Assembly: GCA_013375495.1 (NCBI GenBank)
Contig: JABXKC010000001.1
Span: forward strand, 1-64,000
Direction: 5' to 3'
DNA length: 64,000 nt
Source of the DNA: Promethearchaeota archaeon
GTDB taxonomy: Archaea > Asgardarchaeota > Lokiarchaeia > Sigynarchaeales > SOKP01
Shown piece by piece: positions 1 to 8,156 of the stretch; position 1 is the first letter of the stretch, and every line of letters begins with the position of its first letter. The position numbers were made by a program, and so were the translations under genes. The notes under the pieces were generated by a model. It saw nothing but the letters and a program-made list of their open reading frames with translations. It was not told the origin of the DNA and did no database searches.

Positions 1-411
1 GAATAGCATCATATTCTTTTCATTTAGCCATGCATCTATACATTTTCCAGTTGCTGTTAATCTATCACCTGGTTTGACATCGATACATCCTTCCCAGTTA
101 TATACATTAGCAGTATGTAATAAATATCCGGGATCGAGCATAATCCCTCGCGGTTTTCCATCTTGAACTACATTGAATCCAATAAGCAATTTATATACCG
201 CCTTTATAGTAAAAAAATTGGCAAACCCATGGCATGCAACTATACTATCTTCCTCAGAACCAACATATTTTGGGTCGGTTATTCCATATAATTTAGCAAA
301 ATCAACTAACTTCTTATATCTTATACCAAATGAAGCCGATCCGGGAATATCTAATCCTTTTACATTTTCTATTAAAAATGCTGCATTTTTTTTCATCTCT
401 TCGATTTCCAT
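1..411 (-). CDS. MaoC-like (hot-dog fold) dehydratase, N-terminal part, runs off the left edge
   Basis: The 137 codons seen here start at an ATG at 411 with a good Shine-Dalgarno (GGGAG, about 6 bases upstream) and stay open to the window edge, so the C-terminus is missing. The protein opens with a short helix, then a G-S-A-S-F-G-I-R-Y stretch, a fungal/bacterial FAS1-type dehydratase-like region, and a later Y-N-W-x-G...V-K-P-G-D-R-L segment. That last pattern is typical of the N-terminal half of MaoC/hydroxyacyl-CoA dehydratase proteins. Members of this family hydrate enoyl-CoA esters or bind acyl thioesters. The hydratase motif itself would lie beyond the edge, so activity cannot be judged. 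A 91-residue reading frame on the other strand is its shadow. Confidence 0.6.
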   Translation of the reverse strand, partial: MEIEEMKKNAAFLIENVKGLDIPGSASFGIRYKKLVDFAKLYGITDPKYVGSEEDSIVACHGFANFFTIKAVYKLLIGFNVVQDGKPRGIMLDPGYLLHTANVYNWEGCIDVKPGDRLTATGKCIDAWLNEKNMMLF

Positions 412-502
412 ATTAATCTCCCTTTATATATTGGAATTAAAATTATAAGTATTAAATATTTTAATTCTGATAAAATTAACCTAATATTTGAAGTTTGAAA
501 TT

Positions 503-1228
503 TTAATATACAATTTTTGTATAAATTTTTTTTTCATCGGGTGTTTTATAATTGAAAAACTCAATTATTCTTTTGCTATCTAAGCTGCCATTTATTAAAT
601 AGCAAGGAATTTTGTATTTGTCAATTAAGGTTAATAAATAAGAATCGATAGGTTTTGACTTCTTAAAGCTGTTAAGATCGTCCCCAAACTCGGCTAACAT
701 TCTACTTTTCTTTAATTCGTTATAATGTTGCGTGGTAATTTCTTTAATTAGTTCGCCATCAATGTTAAAGAGTCCATCTACACCTTTAATTAGAAAGCAG
801 TAGTTCAATTGTAATTTACACGCAATATAGAACGCAATGGAATCTGAAGTGACGTCCCAACTATGTGGTAAAGCATCGTTATCACGGAGAAAATTTAAGG
901 GTAAGAAGATACAGAACTTTTTATTAACCTGTTGCAACTTTTTGAAATCCTCTATGCACTCTAGTTCGGGATATTTACCTCCTAGTTTGATTCCGTTAAA
1001 GTTCATGGAATAAACGGCCATCCAATGAGCGAGGTCGCCTCCAAGTTTTATTTCTCTCTCTAACAGTCTAATAAAATTAGCGTATGATCCCCCACCAGGG
1101 ATGATGATAATTTTCTCGAGAGTTCCATCTCTCTTTAATTGAGTGAGTTGAGATATAGTTGATTCTAGATTATTAGGATTTTCTAAGACTTTTCCACCTA
1201 TTTTAAAGATAGCTTGGTTAGAATGCAT
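503..1228 (-). CDS. mfnE: Amino acid kinase family protein, probable methanofuran biosynthesis kinase MfnE
   Basis: A 241-residue amino acid kinase fold protein. The N-terminal K-I-G-G-K motif (residues 10-14) and the P-G-G-G-S loop (44-48) form the ATP/phosphate site seen in aspartokinase and UMP kinase relatives. In methanogens MfnE phosphorylates 5-(aminomethyl)-3-furanmethanol phosphate to the diphosphate during methanofuran synthesis. The assignment to MfnE rests on this fold plus position: it lies 9 bases downstream of the mfnF-like gene on the same strand, as expected for one transcript. By sequence alone an archaeal amino acid kinase of other specificity cannot be excluded. Confidence 0.7.
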   Translation of the reverse strand: MHSNQAIFKIGGKVLENPNNLESTISQLTQLKRDGTLEKIIIIPGGGSYANFIRLLEREIKLGGDLAHWMAVYSMNFNGIKLGGKYPELECIEDFKKLQQVNKKFCIFLPLNFLRDNDALPHSWDVTSDSIAFYIACKLQLNYCFLIKGVDGLFNIDGELIKEITTQHYNELKKSRMLAEFGDDLNSFKKSKPIDSYLLTLIDKYKIPCYLINGSLDSKRIIEFFNYKTPDEKKIYTKIVY

Positions 1229-1237
1229 ATAAATCCT

Positions 1238-2323
1238 CTAATCTTTTAGTTGAAGATGAAAAGCTCCCGCTACGGCGAATGCAGAAGAACTAATTTGGTC
1301 AGGAATATCAGTTATTAGCTCATATTTTAAAATTTTTTCGTATCCTATTTCTTTTAATGCGGGTTTTATAAGAAAATCAGCGGATAATCCTGTTAAGATA
1401 AATCGTGGGTTTTTATTAAAATCAGGTTGTCTTATAGCTAATCCCTTTAAAAACTCCAGAATTTCCTTTATAACAAGCTTAATTTCTTTGTCATATATAT
1501 ATTGTGCGATTATATCTAAATCTTCTGTTGAGATAGAGTCTAGATCCATACAGATCATCCTTGCTAAACGAGCATAACAATCGTTTAAAGATTTAGAACG
1601 ATTATCTGCAGTATCGTTAATATATTCGGTTTCAGAGATGTTAGCGAGCACTCTATGTACGTCAGAAATAAGTGCAAATTTCTCGAAAGAAATTCTAACC
1701 ATTTTTCCATTATAAGGTACAAAATGCGTAATCGAAGGGATTGTCGCTCTTAAGCCACCGGTGTAAACCAATTCGTGGTTTATCATTCTCTCTATATCAT
1801 TTTTCCCCTTAGCAATAGGTAGTGAATTCAAAATCGGTATAATATCAATAGTGGTTGAACCAGCATCAATTAAAATGCAATTTGGAACAAACTTTCCTAA
1901 AAACAATGAAGTTGAGACCCAATTCGCAGCTGCAATTGTTATTGGGTCAGATTTGACTTGATTAAAGTTGATGAATTCATTTTTATTATTAATAAAGAAC
2001 ATTTTTTCCTTTTCAAAGACTTGTTCTAACCCGTTCAAAATAGTAAGAATCCCTTCTCGCTTAGTCTGAAATGCATCTGATAGCTCAGCCGTGATTGTAA
2101 TAGAAATAAAGTTAATATCTTCTAATTTTGAATGGTTCTTTATAATTAAAATTTCTACAATTTCTTTAAACAATTTAGGAATATCATTTAAAGTTTTTTC
2201 CCAGAAAGGAAAGTATTCTATTACTGAATAAGATTCGAAAACTTCTGAATCTCTGAATTTAATTAGAGCAGCTTTAGTATTTGCTCCTCCAATATCAAGT
2301 CCTAAAATATTCACAGTTTCCAT
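1238..2323 (-). CDS. mfnF: MfnF-like methanofuran synthase (H4MPT-linked C1 transfer pathway protein)
   Basis: This 361-residue protein has an ASKHA/hydantoinase-like fold: L-G-L-D-I-G-G-A-N-T-K at residues 8-18 is the first phosphate loop, I-D-A-G-S-T-T-I-D near 152-160 the second, and L-T-G-L-S-A-D near 310 the adenosine-side motif. The set, together with Y-T-G-G-L-R-A-T, is characteristic of the family once called H4MPT-linked C1 transfer pathway protein. In methanogens this is MfnF, which couples the furan diphosphate to gamma-glutamyltyramine to give the methanofuran core. It is first in a two-gene unit with mfnE. Its presence implies that the organism makes methanofuran for formyl-methanofuran chemistry; that is inference. 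Confidence 0.8.
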   Translation of the reverse strand: METVNILGLDIGGANTKAALIKFRDSEVFESYSVIEYFPFWEKTLNDIPKLFKEIVEILIIKNHSKLEDINFISITITAELSDAFQTKREGILTILNGLEQVFEKEKMFFINNKNEFINFNQVKSDPITIAAANWVSTSLFLGKFVPNCILIDAGSTTIDIIPILNSLPIAKGKNDIERMINHELVYTGGLRATIPSITHFVPYNGKMVRISFEKFALISDVHRVLANISETEYINDTADNRSKSLNDCYARLARMICMDLDSISTEDLDIIAQYIYDKEIKLVIKEILEFLKGLAIRQPDFNKNPRFILTGLSADFLIKPALKEIGYEKILKYELITDIPDQISSSAFAVAGAFHLQLKD

Positions 2324-2397
2324 ATTTATAGTGTAAGTAATTAAAAATTCTAATAATAGATTATCTTTTAGACTATAAAAGATAAAATTCGATAAAT

Positions 2398-2868
2398 TTA
2401 TTTGGTTTTCTTTCTTCTTTTTCTGGTCTCTTGTATTTCAAGAAACAATCCAAGAGTTTCTTCAGTATCAAAGAAACCCCAATTTTGTTTCCCTATGCTA
2501 CCAGCAAAAATTAAATCATACCCTTTTTCTTTAAAGTATTCAATATAGGGATCCAAATAATCAACGAATAGACTTATATGATGTAGGCCTTCCCTTCCTT
2601 GATCTAGAAATTCTTTGTAGAGACAGTCCCCTTCAACATGTTCCGTAAGTTCAAATTGAATATCAAATTGGTGACTGATGGCATATTTTGCTTTTACAAT
2701 TGAATCTTTTCCTCTATATTTAACATCATTGTTAAATTCTGGTATAAATGCAAATTTCGGTATATTAAAGAGCGATTCGAAAATCTTAGCTTGTTTTTCG
2801 ATATCTCTATATATAAATCCCAATTGGTCAACTTTTAAATTGTTAAAATCAATCTTAAATTCTTCCAT
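2398..2868 (-). CDS. VOC (glyoxalase/methylmalonyl-CoA epimerase-like) family protein
   Basis: A 156-residue single-chain protein with the paired beta-alpha-beta-beta-beta units of the vicinal oxygen chelate fold. The first unit begins V-D-Q-L-G-F-I-Y-R-D near residue 13, the second with G-L-H-H-I-S-L-F-V-D near residue 94, and the chain closes with L-G-L-F-L-E-I-Q near 140. The His of the second unit and the final Glu sit where metal ligands lie in methylmalonyl-CoA epimerase and glyoxalase. The substrate is not clear; a lysine/arginine-rich tail ends the protein. It stands alone between mfnF and the NOG1-like gene, on the same strand as both. Confidence 0.65.
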   Translation of the reverse strand: MEEFKIDFNNLKVDQLGFIYRDIEKQAKIFESLFNIPKFAFIPEFNNDVKYRGKDSIVKAKYAISHQFDIQFELTEHVEGDCLYKEFLDQGREGLHHISLFVDYLDPYIEYFKEKGYDLIFAGSIGKQNWGFFDTEETLGLFLEIQETRKRRKKTK

Positions 2869-2934
2869 AATTACTTTTCTTTAGAAAGATATATAAAAAT
2901 TTCTAGTTAGAAAAATTTCACAAAGATTTTAGTT

Positions 2935-3975
2935 CTATTGGCTATTGGCGTAGCGTTTCGTTAAATATTCCCTTAACAAATCTACATTTTCTCCAGAAAG
3001 AGCATTGATTAGAAAATAATCATCTTCCTTAAGTTTTAATTGATTTTTAAGGTAATTAATTTCATTTTCGCTAGCTAAATCCATTTTATTAAAAATTATT
3101 ACGATTTCAATTTTACCTTCCCTGGTGAAATTGTCTTTAATTTCGTGATAAAGATCTAATTGAGAATCAATTGAATAACCACAAGCGGGAGTTGGATCAA
3201 ATATGAAAAAGATCAAATCTGAAATTAATCGTAATGCTAAGATTGCTTGAAGTTCTATATTGTTCCTTTTAGACATAGGTCGATCCAAAATTCCTGGTGT
3301 GTCTAAAAATTGTAACTTGATTTTACTAAACCGTTTTTCAATTGAAAAATGACCTATCAAAAGTTTTTTGGTTGTAAATGGGTATTCTTGAACTTCAATT
3401 TTTTTATTAGTTGATATTTGTTTAACAAAACTACTTTTACCTACATTAGGATATCCGGCTACTACAATACAATGCAGGGTGTCATCAATTGAAGGGATTT
3501 CTCTTAATCTCCCTCGAACACTATTTAAATACTCGAGATTTTTATTTTGTTTATCTATTATTGAAGAAATTCTTCCAAACGCAGACCTTCTTATTCGATC
3601 GGCGTCTTTTGGAGCCTCAATCTGGCTTAGCTTTTTTGAATATTCTCTTTCTAATTTATGAAGTATTGGTAAAATTCCGTTAATTTTGCCAAGAGTTAGT
3701 TTTAGTTCATCAACATCTACCAATAATGAGGCTAATTCTTTATAAAAATCTGGTAGATCGTCAATTATTGGCACTTTCTTAATGATTATTAAAATTCTAT
3801 CTACTAGCTCCCCAATAGCTACTTTAATTCTTTTGAATTCCTTTTTTTTTGCCTTTAACAGAATAGGAGCGTTCTTTGAGACCTGAGCACTACTTTTCAT
3901 AGCTCTTTTGAAAGCTATATCTAAAAGTTCCTTAGAATTGTGTACGTGAGAAAAAGGCAAAAATGGATTCTTCAT
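2935..3975 (-). CDS. NOG1-family GTPase (large ribosomal subunit assembly)
   Basis: A 346-residue protein with an all-helical N-terminal domain (residues 1-165, NOG1_N type) followed by an OBG/NOG1-like GTPase domain. The G motifs are visible: G1 G-Y-P-N-V-G-K-S-S (174-182), G2 T-T near 201, G3 D-T-P-G (225-228), G4 N-K-M-D (296-299) and an S-A/S-G-E G5 near 317. NOG1 works on the nascent 60S subunit in eukaryotes; archaeal members have the same helical plus G-domain core without the long eukaryotic C-terminus, as here. The length fits archaeal homologues. No partner genes adjoin it. Confidence 0.88.
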   Translation of the reverse strand: MKNPFLPFSHVHNSKELLDIAFKRAMKSSAQVSKNAPILLKAKKKEFKRIKVAIGELVDRILIIIKKVPIIDDLPDFYKELASLLVDVDELKLTLGKINGILPILHKLEREYSKKLSQIEAPKDADRIRRSAFGRISSIIDKQNKNLEYLNSVRGRLREIPSIDDTLHCIVVAGYPNVGKSSFVKQISTNKKIEVQEYPFTTKKLLIGHFSIEKRFSKIKLQFLDTPGILDRPMSKRNNIELQAILALRLISDLIFFIFDPTPACGYSIDSQLDLYHEIKDNFTREGKIEIVIIFNKMDLASENEINYLKNQLKLKEDDYFLINALSGENVDLLREYLTKRYANSQ

Positions 3976-4023
3976 GAAATATCAAAATTATTTTAATTAA
4001 TTATAAAAAAGAAGCCTAAAATA

Positions 4024-5376
4024 TTACAATTTCGCTTTTAAATCCAAAATCTTCTGTTCCACTTCTGAGATTTGCTCAGACAAATCAATAATATCTTTAG
4101 GAATAGAATTATACACCGAAAGGATATACTGGTACCTTGCTAAAACTCTTGAGAATTTGTTCATACCTTCTTCTTTATCTGCTTTAACGCGAACTAGTTC
4201 CACCTTCTCTAGTTTGCTCTTGATTTCGGGAGGTAGCGCTCTTCGTCTTTCTTGTTGCTTTAATTGATATTTTTGTTTCTCGTTTAAAACATCTGAAACC
4301 CTCTTTTGAAATTCTTGTTCTTCTTTAATCTTGCTATACGACGCTTTCTTTAGTTTCAATTCTTCTTCTTTTTTATATAGTTCAATATTACGTATTTCAT
4401 TCTTCAATATCGCTATTTGATCGTGCCAACCAATCTGAGTAAATAATCCAATTGCTTGATTATATAAACTTTTAGCCTCATCATATTCTTTTAACTTAAG
4501 TTTTTGGTTACCCATTTCTAAGATTTTTTGTCCAGTACTAATTAGCTCTTCTTCTTGCTTTCTCTGTTCTCGTAACATTTGAATTTTTTCTTGTTTCTCT
4601 TTCATCTTAATTTTTCTTTGCTCTTGTTGATCCATAACATTTGAGTAGGTTTGTTTTTTTAGTTGTACTTCCCTTTGTTCGCTCGCTTTCATTTGTTCAA
4701 ACAACTTTCGTGAAGTTTTCGCTGGCTCACTTGTTTTTTTTGGCTTTATTGTAACAATTTCTGCAGGAGCTCTTTTTACACCCAAACCTTTTTGTATTTT
4801 TTGACGTCTTTTTTCAGCAGAAGTCAAGGCTACGATATCTCTTAAATTAAGGGGAATACCTTTCGATTTTCGTAGTTGTGCCCATTTCTGATAATCTCTA
4901 ATATCATTTATTTGCAATAAAATTTGCTTACATTCGTAATCGTGGTTAAGATGTTTGAAGAGACTATACGCTTCGTTATATAATTTTATAGCTTCGTCGT
5001 ATTTATCTTCAAGGGCAATTTCTCTTGCATTTTCTAAGATTTGGTATCCTCTTGCTTCTGATATTGATGAATCTTCCGATTTGGATTCTTTTATTTTATT
5101 AAGACCTATTTTAAATTGAGATCGTTCCTCAAGAGCGCTTTTCTTTTCTTTAGAAAAAGTTAATGAAACATTCTCGTCTTGTGCTAAATTTTTCAATCTG
5201 ACAATTTCTTTTATAATTATTGATACTTGTCCCGTTAAACCTATTTTTGTATAATTTTCTTTAGCTTTCATTAAAGCATGAATAGCTAAACCGTAATTTT
5301 TATTTCTAATTGCAATTTTTGATTGATTCTCTAATTCCTCTGCTTCTTTCAATAAGTCTGTATCTCGATTCAGCAT
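4024..5376 (-). CDS. Coiled-coil protein with four spaced TPR/MIT-like helical hairpins
   Basis: A 450-residue, highly charged protein of unknown function. A helical-hairpin repeat with the pattern Y-D-E-A-I-x-L-Y-N-x-A-x-x-L-F occurs near residues 12-62, 112-162 and 280-332; a weaker fourth copy may lie near 392-448. The repeats resemble TPR or MIT helices and are separated by long Lys/Glu/Gln-rich segments predicted to be coiled coil. There is no membrane segment or signal peptide, so it is probably a cytoplasmic scaffold. It lies on the same strand just upstream of the NOG1-like gene and is divergent from asd. Confidence 0.6.
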   Translation of the reverse strand: MLNRDTDLLKEAEELENQSKIAIRNKNYGLAIHALMKAKENYTKIGLTGQVSIIIKEIVRLKNLAQDENVSLTFSKEKKSALEERSQFKIGLNKIKESKSEDSSISEARGYQILENAREIALEDKYDEAIKLYNEAYSLFKHLNHDYECKQILLQINDIRDYQKWAQLRKSKGIPLNLRDIVALTSAEKRRQKIQKGLGVKRAPAEIVTIKPKKTSEPAKTSRKLFEQMKASEQREVQLKKQTYSNVMDQQEQRKIKMKEKQEKIQMLREQRKQEEELISTGQKILEMGNQKLKLKEYDEAKSLYNQAIGLFTQIGWHDQIAILKNEIRNIELYKKEEELKLKKASYSKIKEEQEFQKRVSDVLNEKQKYQLKQQERRRALPPEIKSKLEKVELVRVKADKEEGMNKFSRVLARYQYILSVYNSIPKDIIDLSEQISEVEQKILDLKAKL

Positions 5377-5490
5377 GGTTAATACATCTGGTATTTATTT
5401 AATATTATAATTTAACTAAAATAATACAATAAAATTATTCAATAATTACTCATTAAAGAGGTTAAAAATATAATATAAACATAAATTAAT

Positions 5491-6588
5491 ATGTCTTCGG
5501 AAAAAATTTTAAAGATTGGGATTTTAGGAGCAACGGGGATCGTTGGACAAAATTATATAAAACTTTTAGTCGGTCATCCTTGGTTTGAAATTGCTGATGT
5601 TGCGGCGTCACCTCGTTCTGCAGGTAAATCTTACGCAGAAGCTGTCAAAGGAAAATGGCAGATATCAATAGATATTCCAGAAAAATTACAATATTTAACT
5701 GTAAGAGATGTTCAAGATTTTGCATCTCTTAAATCTGACATAAGTTTCGTATTTTCGGCAATGGATTTACCAAAAAAAGAGGATACAAAAGCTATCGAAT
5801 TTAAATATGCTGAAAAAGGTATCCCCGTCATAAGTAATAGTTCAGCAAATCGATGGACTCCAGATGTTCCGATGGTTATTCCAGAAATCAACCATCATCA
5901 TATAAATATAATCCCTATTCAGCAAAAAAACAGAGGATTCTCAAAAGGTTTTGTCACGGTCAAACCTAATTGCTCTATTCAGAGTTACATGACCCCACTT
6001 TATGCACTTGAAAAGAATGGATATAAAGTCGAAAAAATGATTGTCACAACCCTCCAAGCTGTTTCTGGAGCGGGGTATCCCGGAGTACCCTCCTTAGATG
6101 TAGTGGATAATATTGTTCCATATATAGGTGGTGAAGAAGAAAAATCTGAACAAGAACCTTTGAAAATTTTAGGAAAAGTTGGAGAAAACGGAATAATCAA
6201 CGATAATTCAATACAAATAAGCGCTACATGTACAAGGGTTCCAGTTTCGGACGGTCATACCGCATGCGTAAATATTAAGTTTAAAAATAAAATTCCGAGC
6301 AAGGAAGATATTATTAAAATTTGGAGAGAATTCAAATCAATCCCCCAAGAATTAAATTTACCGTTCGCGCCTAGACAACCGATAGTTTACTTAGAAAATG
6401 TTGATAGACCACAACCAAATAAAGATAGGAACAATGATAAGGGAATGGCAGTTACTATTGGTCGATTGAGAGAGGATAATGTTTTTGATTACAAATTTAT
6501 AGCGTTAAGTCATAATACAATTAGAGGTGCCGCAGGAGGCGCCATTTTAAACGCCGAATTATTAAAAACAAAAGGTTTTTTAAAATAA
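5491..6588 (+). CDS. asd: Aspartate-semialdehyde dehydrogenase
   Basis: A 365-residue NADP-dependent dehydrogenase that reduces aspartyl phosphate to aspartate semialdehyde, the branch point to lysine, threonine and methionine. The Rossmann loop G-I-L-G-A-T-G-I-V-G-Q is at residues 10-20, the catalytic cysteine is C161 in K-P-N-C-S-I-Q, and the second catalytic His is in the V-S-D-G-H-T segment near 258. The short V-G-H-P-W-F-E insertion and S-N-S-S-A-N motif match the archaeal/fungal subfamily. It is a lone plus-strand gene between two minus-strand blocks. A malonyl-CoA reductase, which belongs to the same family, is a less likely alternative. Confidence 0.85.
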   Translation: MSSEKILKIGILGATGIVGQNYIKLLVGHPWFEIADVAASPRSAGKSYAEAVKGKWQISIDIPEKLQYLTVRDVQDFASLKSDISFVFSAMDLPKKEDTKAIEFKYAEKGIPVISNSSANRWTPDVPMVIPEINHHHINIIPIQQKNRGFSKGFVTVKPNCSIQSYMTPLYALEKNGYKVEKMIVTTLQAVSGAGYPGVPSLDVVDNIVPYIGGEEEKSEQEPLKILGKVGENGIINDNSIQISATCTRVPVSDGHTACVNIKFKNKIPSKEDIIKIWREFKSIPQELNLPFAPRQPIVYLENVDRPQPNKDRNNDKGMAVTIGRLREDNVFDYKFIALSHNTIRGAAGGAILNAELLKTKGFLK

Positions 6589-6597
6589 TTGTTAAAT

Positions 6598-8154
6598 TTA
6601 AAACTCGTGCTTATCTATAATAATCGAAAACAACTCTTTCAGAAACATGATACTTCTTTTCTTTTTAAGCAAATTATAGGCAGGTGTTTCAGGATATAGT
6701 TGAAAATACCGAGGATTTTTCAGTAATTTAATCACTTTTAAGAGGGAAAATAGTGATAATTTATGAAAGTTAATGAGAAAAGTGTTTAGGATTGTTTTAA
6801 TTAGGTGCTTATCCACCATTAAAACATTTGAAATGAAACCAAATTGTTCAGACATAACTAATCTTACTGATTCAAGCGATTGTTGATCGGTTTTAGCAAT
6901 TAATTCTTGGTTGTTAATATAGTCGAGTTTTTTTATAGAGCCATTTTCAATTCTAAAGAGGATTAAAGCGGTTGAGGTTTGTTTTGAATTATCCTCATTT
7001 TTATTAGTCAAAACCAACAAAATTTTTGCATTCAATCCTATATATGTAGCACCCAGATCGAATAAAAAGTCAGGTATTGCCCAATGAGAGAGTTTTTTTA
7101 GATTTATATTTAGTCCAAAAAGGCGAGTTAGAAATCTCAGTAAAATATTATTTATTTTTGGCTTGGGAAACATGCTCCAATTAAGATCGTAAGCTCTAAT
7201 TCCATATAAAATCTTTTGAAACAATAACTTTAACTTTTCCTTGTTCGGGGGTATATCTGTTTCAAATAATTCCGTCAAGAAAAGAAGAACTGGATTTTGA
7301 TTTAAGATTACTACTTTATCAACATCGAAATCTAATTGAATAAGACTGAAATCTGCTTTATGAGTCTTACTGTTCAATTTATATTTTTCGCTCTCTAACA
7401 GTGTTAAATTGATATCTAATTCTGAGTCATGAGTTTTATTTTTCTCTTTTTTAAGTGTTAAGGCAATTGGTAAATGTGTAGAATTTATTAATAATATTGT
7501 GTTAAATGATGGTATTAAACTATAAAAAAATGTAAAGAGCTTAGATAATTGTAGCCCATTGAGAAAAGCAAGAAAGTTTTTATTAAATCTTAAAATATTA
7601 GGTTCTGGATAGATTGAAAATAAATCGTTCTCAAGAGAAATTTGAATTACATCTAATATACTTATAATAGATTCGAAAATGGTCAACTTGTTTAACTTTT
7701 CGCAATGACTATTTATTAAATCGACTCCTCTTTTTCTTATTATTCTCATACACGATATTTTAATAGCGTGCTCTTTCAGGATAAAAGTTTGTATTCTATT
7801 AAATAATGCATCCTTATCGTCTAAATCTTCTTGTTTAACTACAATTGAATCTTTTGGTAGTCCTTTAATAACGCTGTGTATTCCAGGCTTAGCCGTTTCA
7901 TATAAATAAAGCCCAAATACAATATTATCAAGCTCGAAATCTGAGACAACAATATCAAGAATGTTTTGTTGGTCGTTTACAAATCGGGGGTATAAAAGAT
8001 CAAAAAGGTGATATAAAAGGAAAGCATCAATTTCAAATGGAGTTATAGGAATTCTTACTGATTCCTTCAATTCTCTTGGGTTCTCAACTAAATTTACATT
8101 AGAGTTAAATTTAACGATTTTTAGCCAGTTATCCTTGAAGTAATTATTTATCAT
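6598..8154 (-). CDS. Unknown 518-residue protein coupled to a DUF362 protein
   Basis: I do not recognise this protein. It is 518 residues, mostly alternating helix and strand, rich in Leu, Ile, Asn and Lys, with no clear membrane span, signal peptide or cysteine cluster. The start codon is only two bases after the stop of the DUF362 gene upstream, so the two are very probably translated together and act together. A short segment near 390-415 (I-L-L-V-L-T-N-K-N) is the most strand-like part. It ends nine bases from the convergent asd gene. Confidence 0.5.
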   Translation of the reverse strand: MINNYFKDNWLKIVKFNSNVNLVENPRELKESVRIPITPFEIDAFLLYHLFDLLYPRFVNDQQNILDIVVSDFELDNIVFGLYLYETAKPGIHSVIKGLPKDSIVVKQEDLDDKDALFNRIQTFILKEHAIKISCMRIIRKRGVDLINSHCEKLNKLTIFESIISILDVIQISLENDLFSIYPEPNILRFNKNFLAFLNGLQLSKLFTFFYSLIPSFNTILLINSTHLPIALTLKKEKNKTHDSELDINLTLLESEKYKLNSKTHKADFSLIQLDFDVDKVVILNQNPVLLFLTELFETDIPPNKEKLKLLFQKILYGIRAYDLNWSMFPKPKINNILLRFLTRLFGLNINLKKLSHWAIPDFLFDLGATYIGLNAKILLVLTNKNEDNSKQTSTALILFRIENGSIKKLDYINNQELIAKTDQQSLESVRLVMSEQFGFISNVLMVDKHLIKTILNTFLINFHKLSLFSLLKVIKLLKNPRYFQLYPETPAYNLLKKKRSIMFLKELFSIIIDKHEF

Positions 8155-8156
8155 TG

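Noticed and set aside
173..448. Plus-strand open frame of 91 codons
   Set aside because: It is antisense to the MaoC-like gene, which has a ribosome site, a family pattern and an open frame to the edge.
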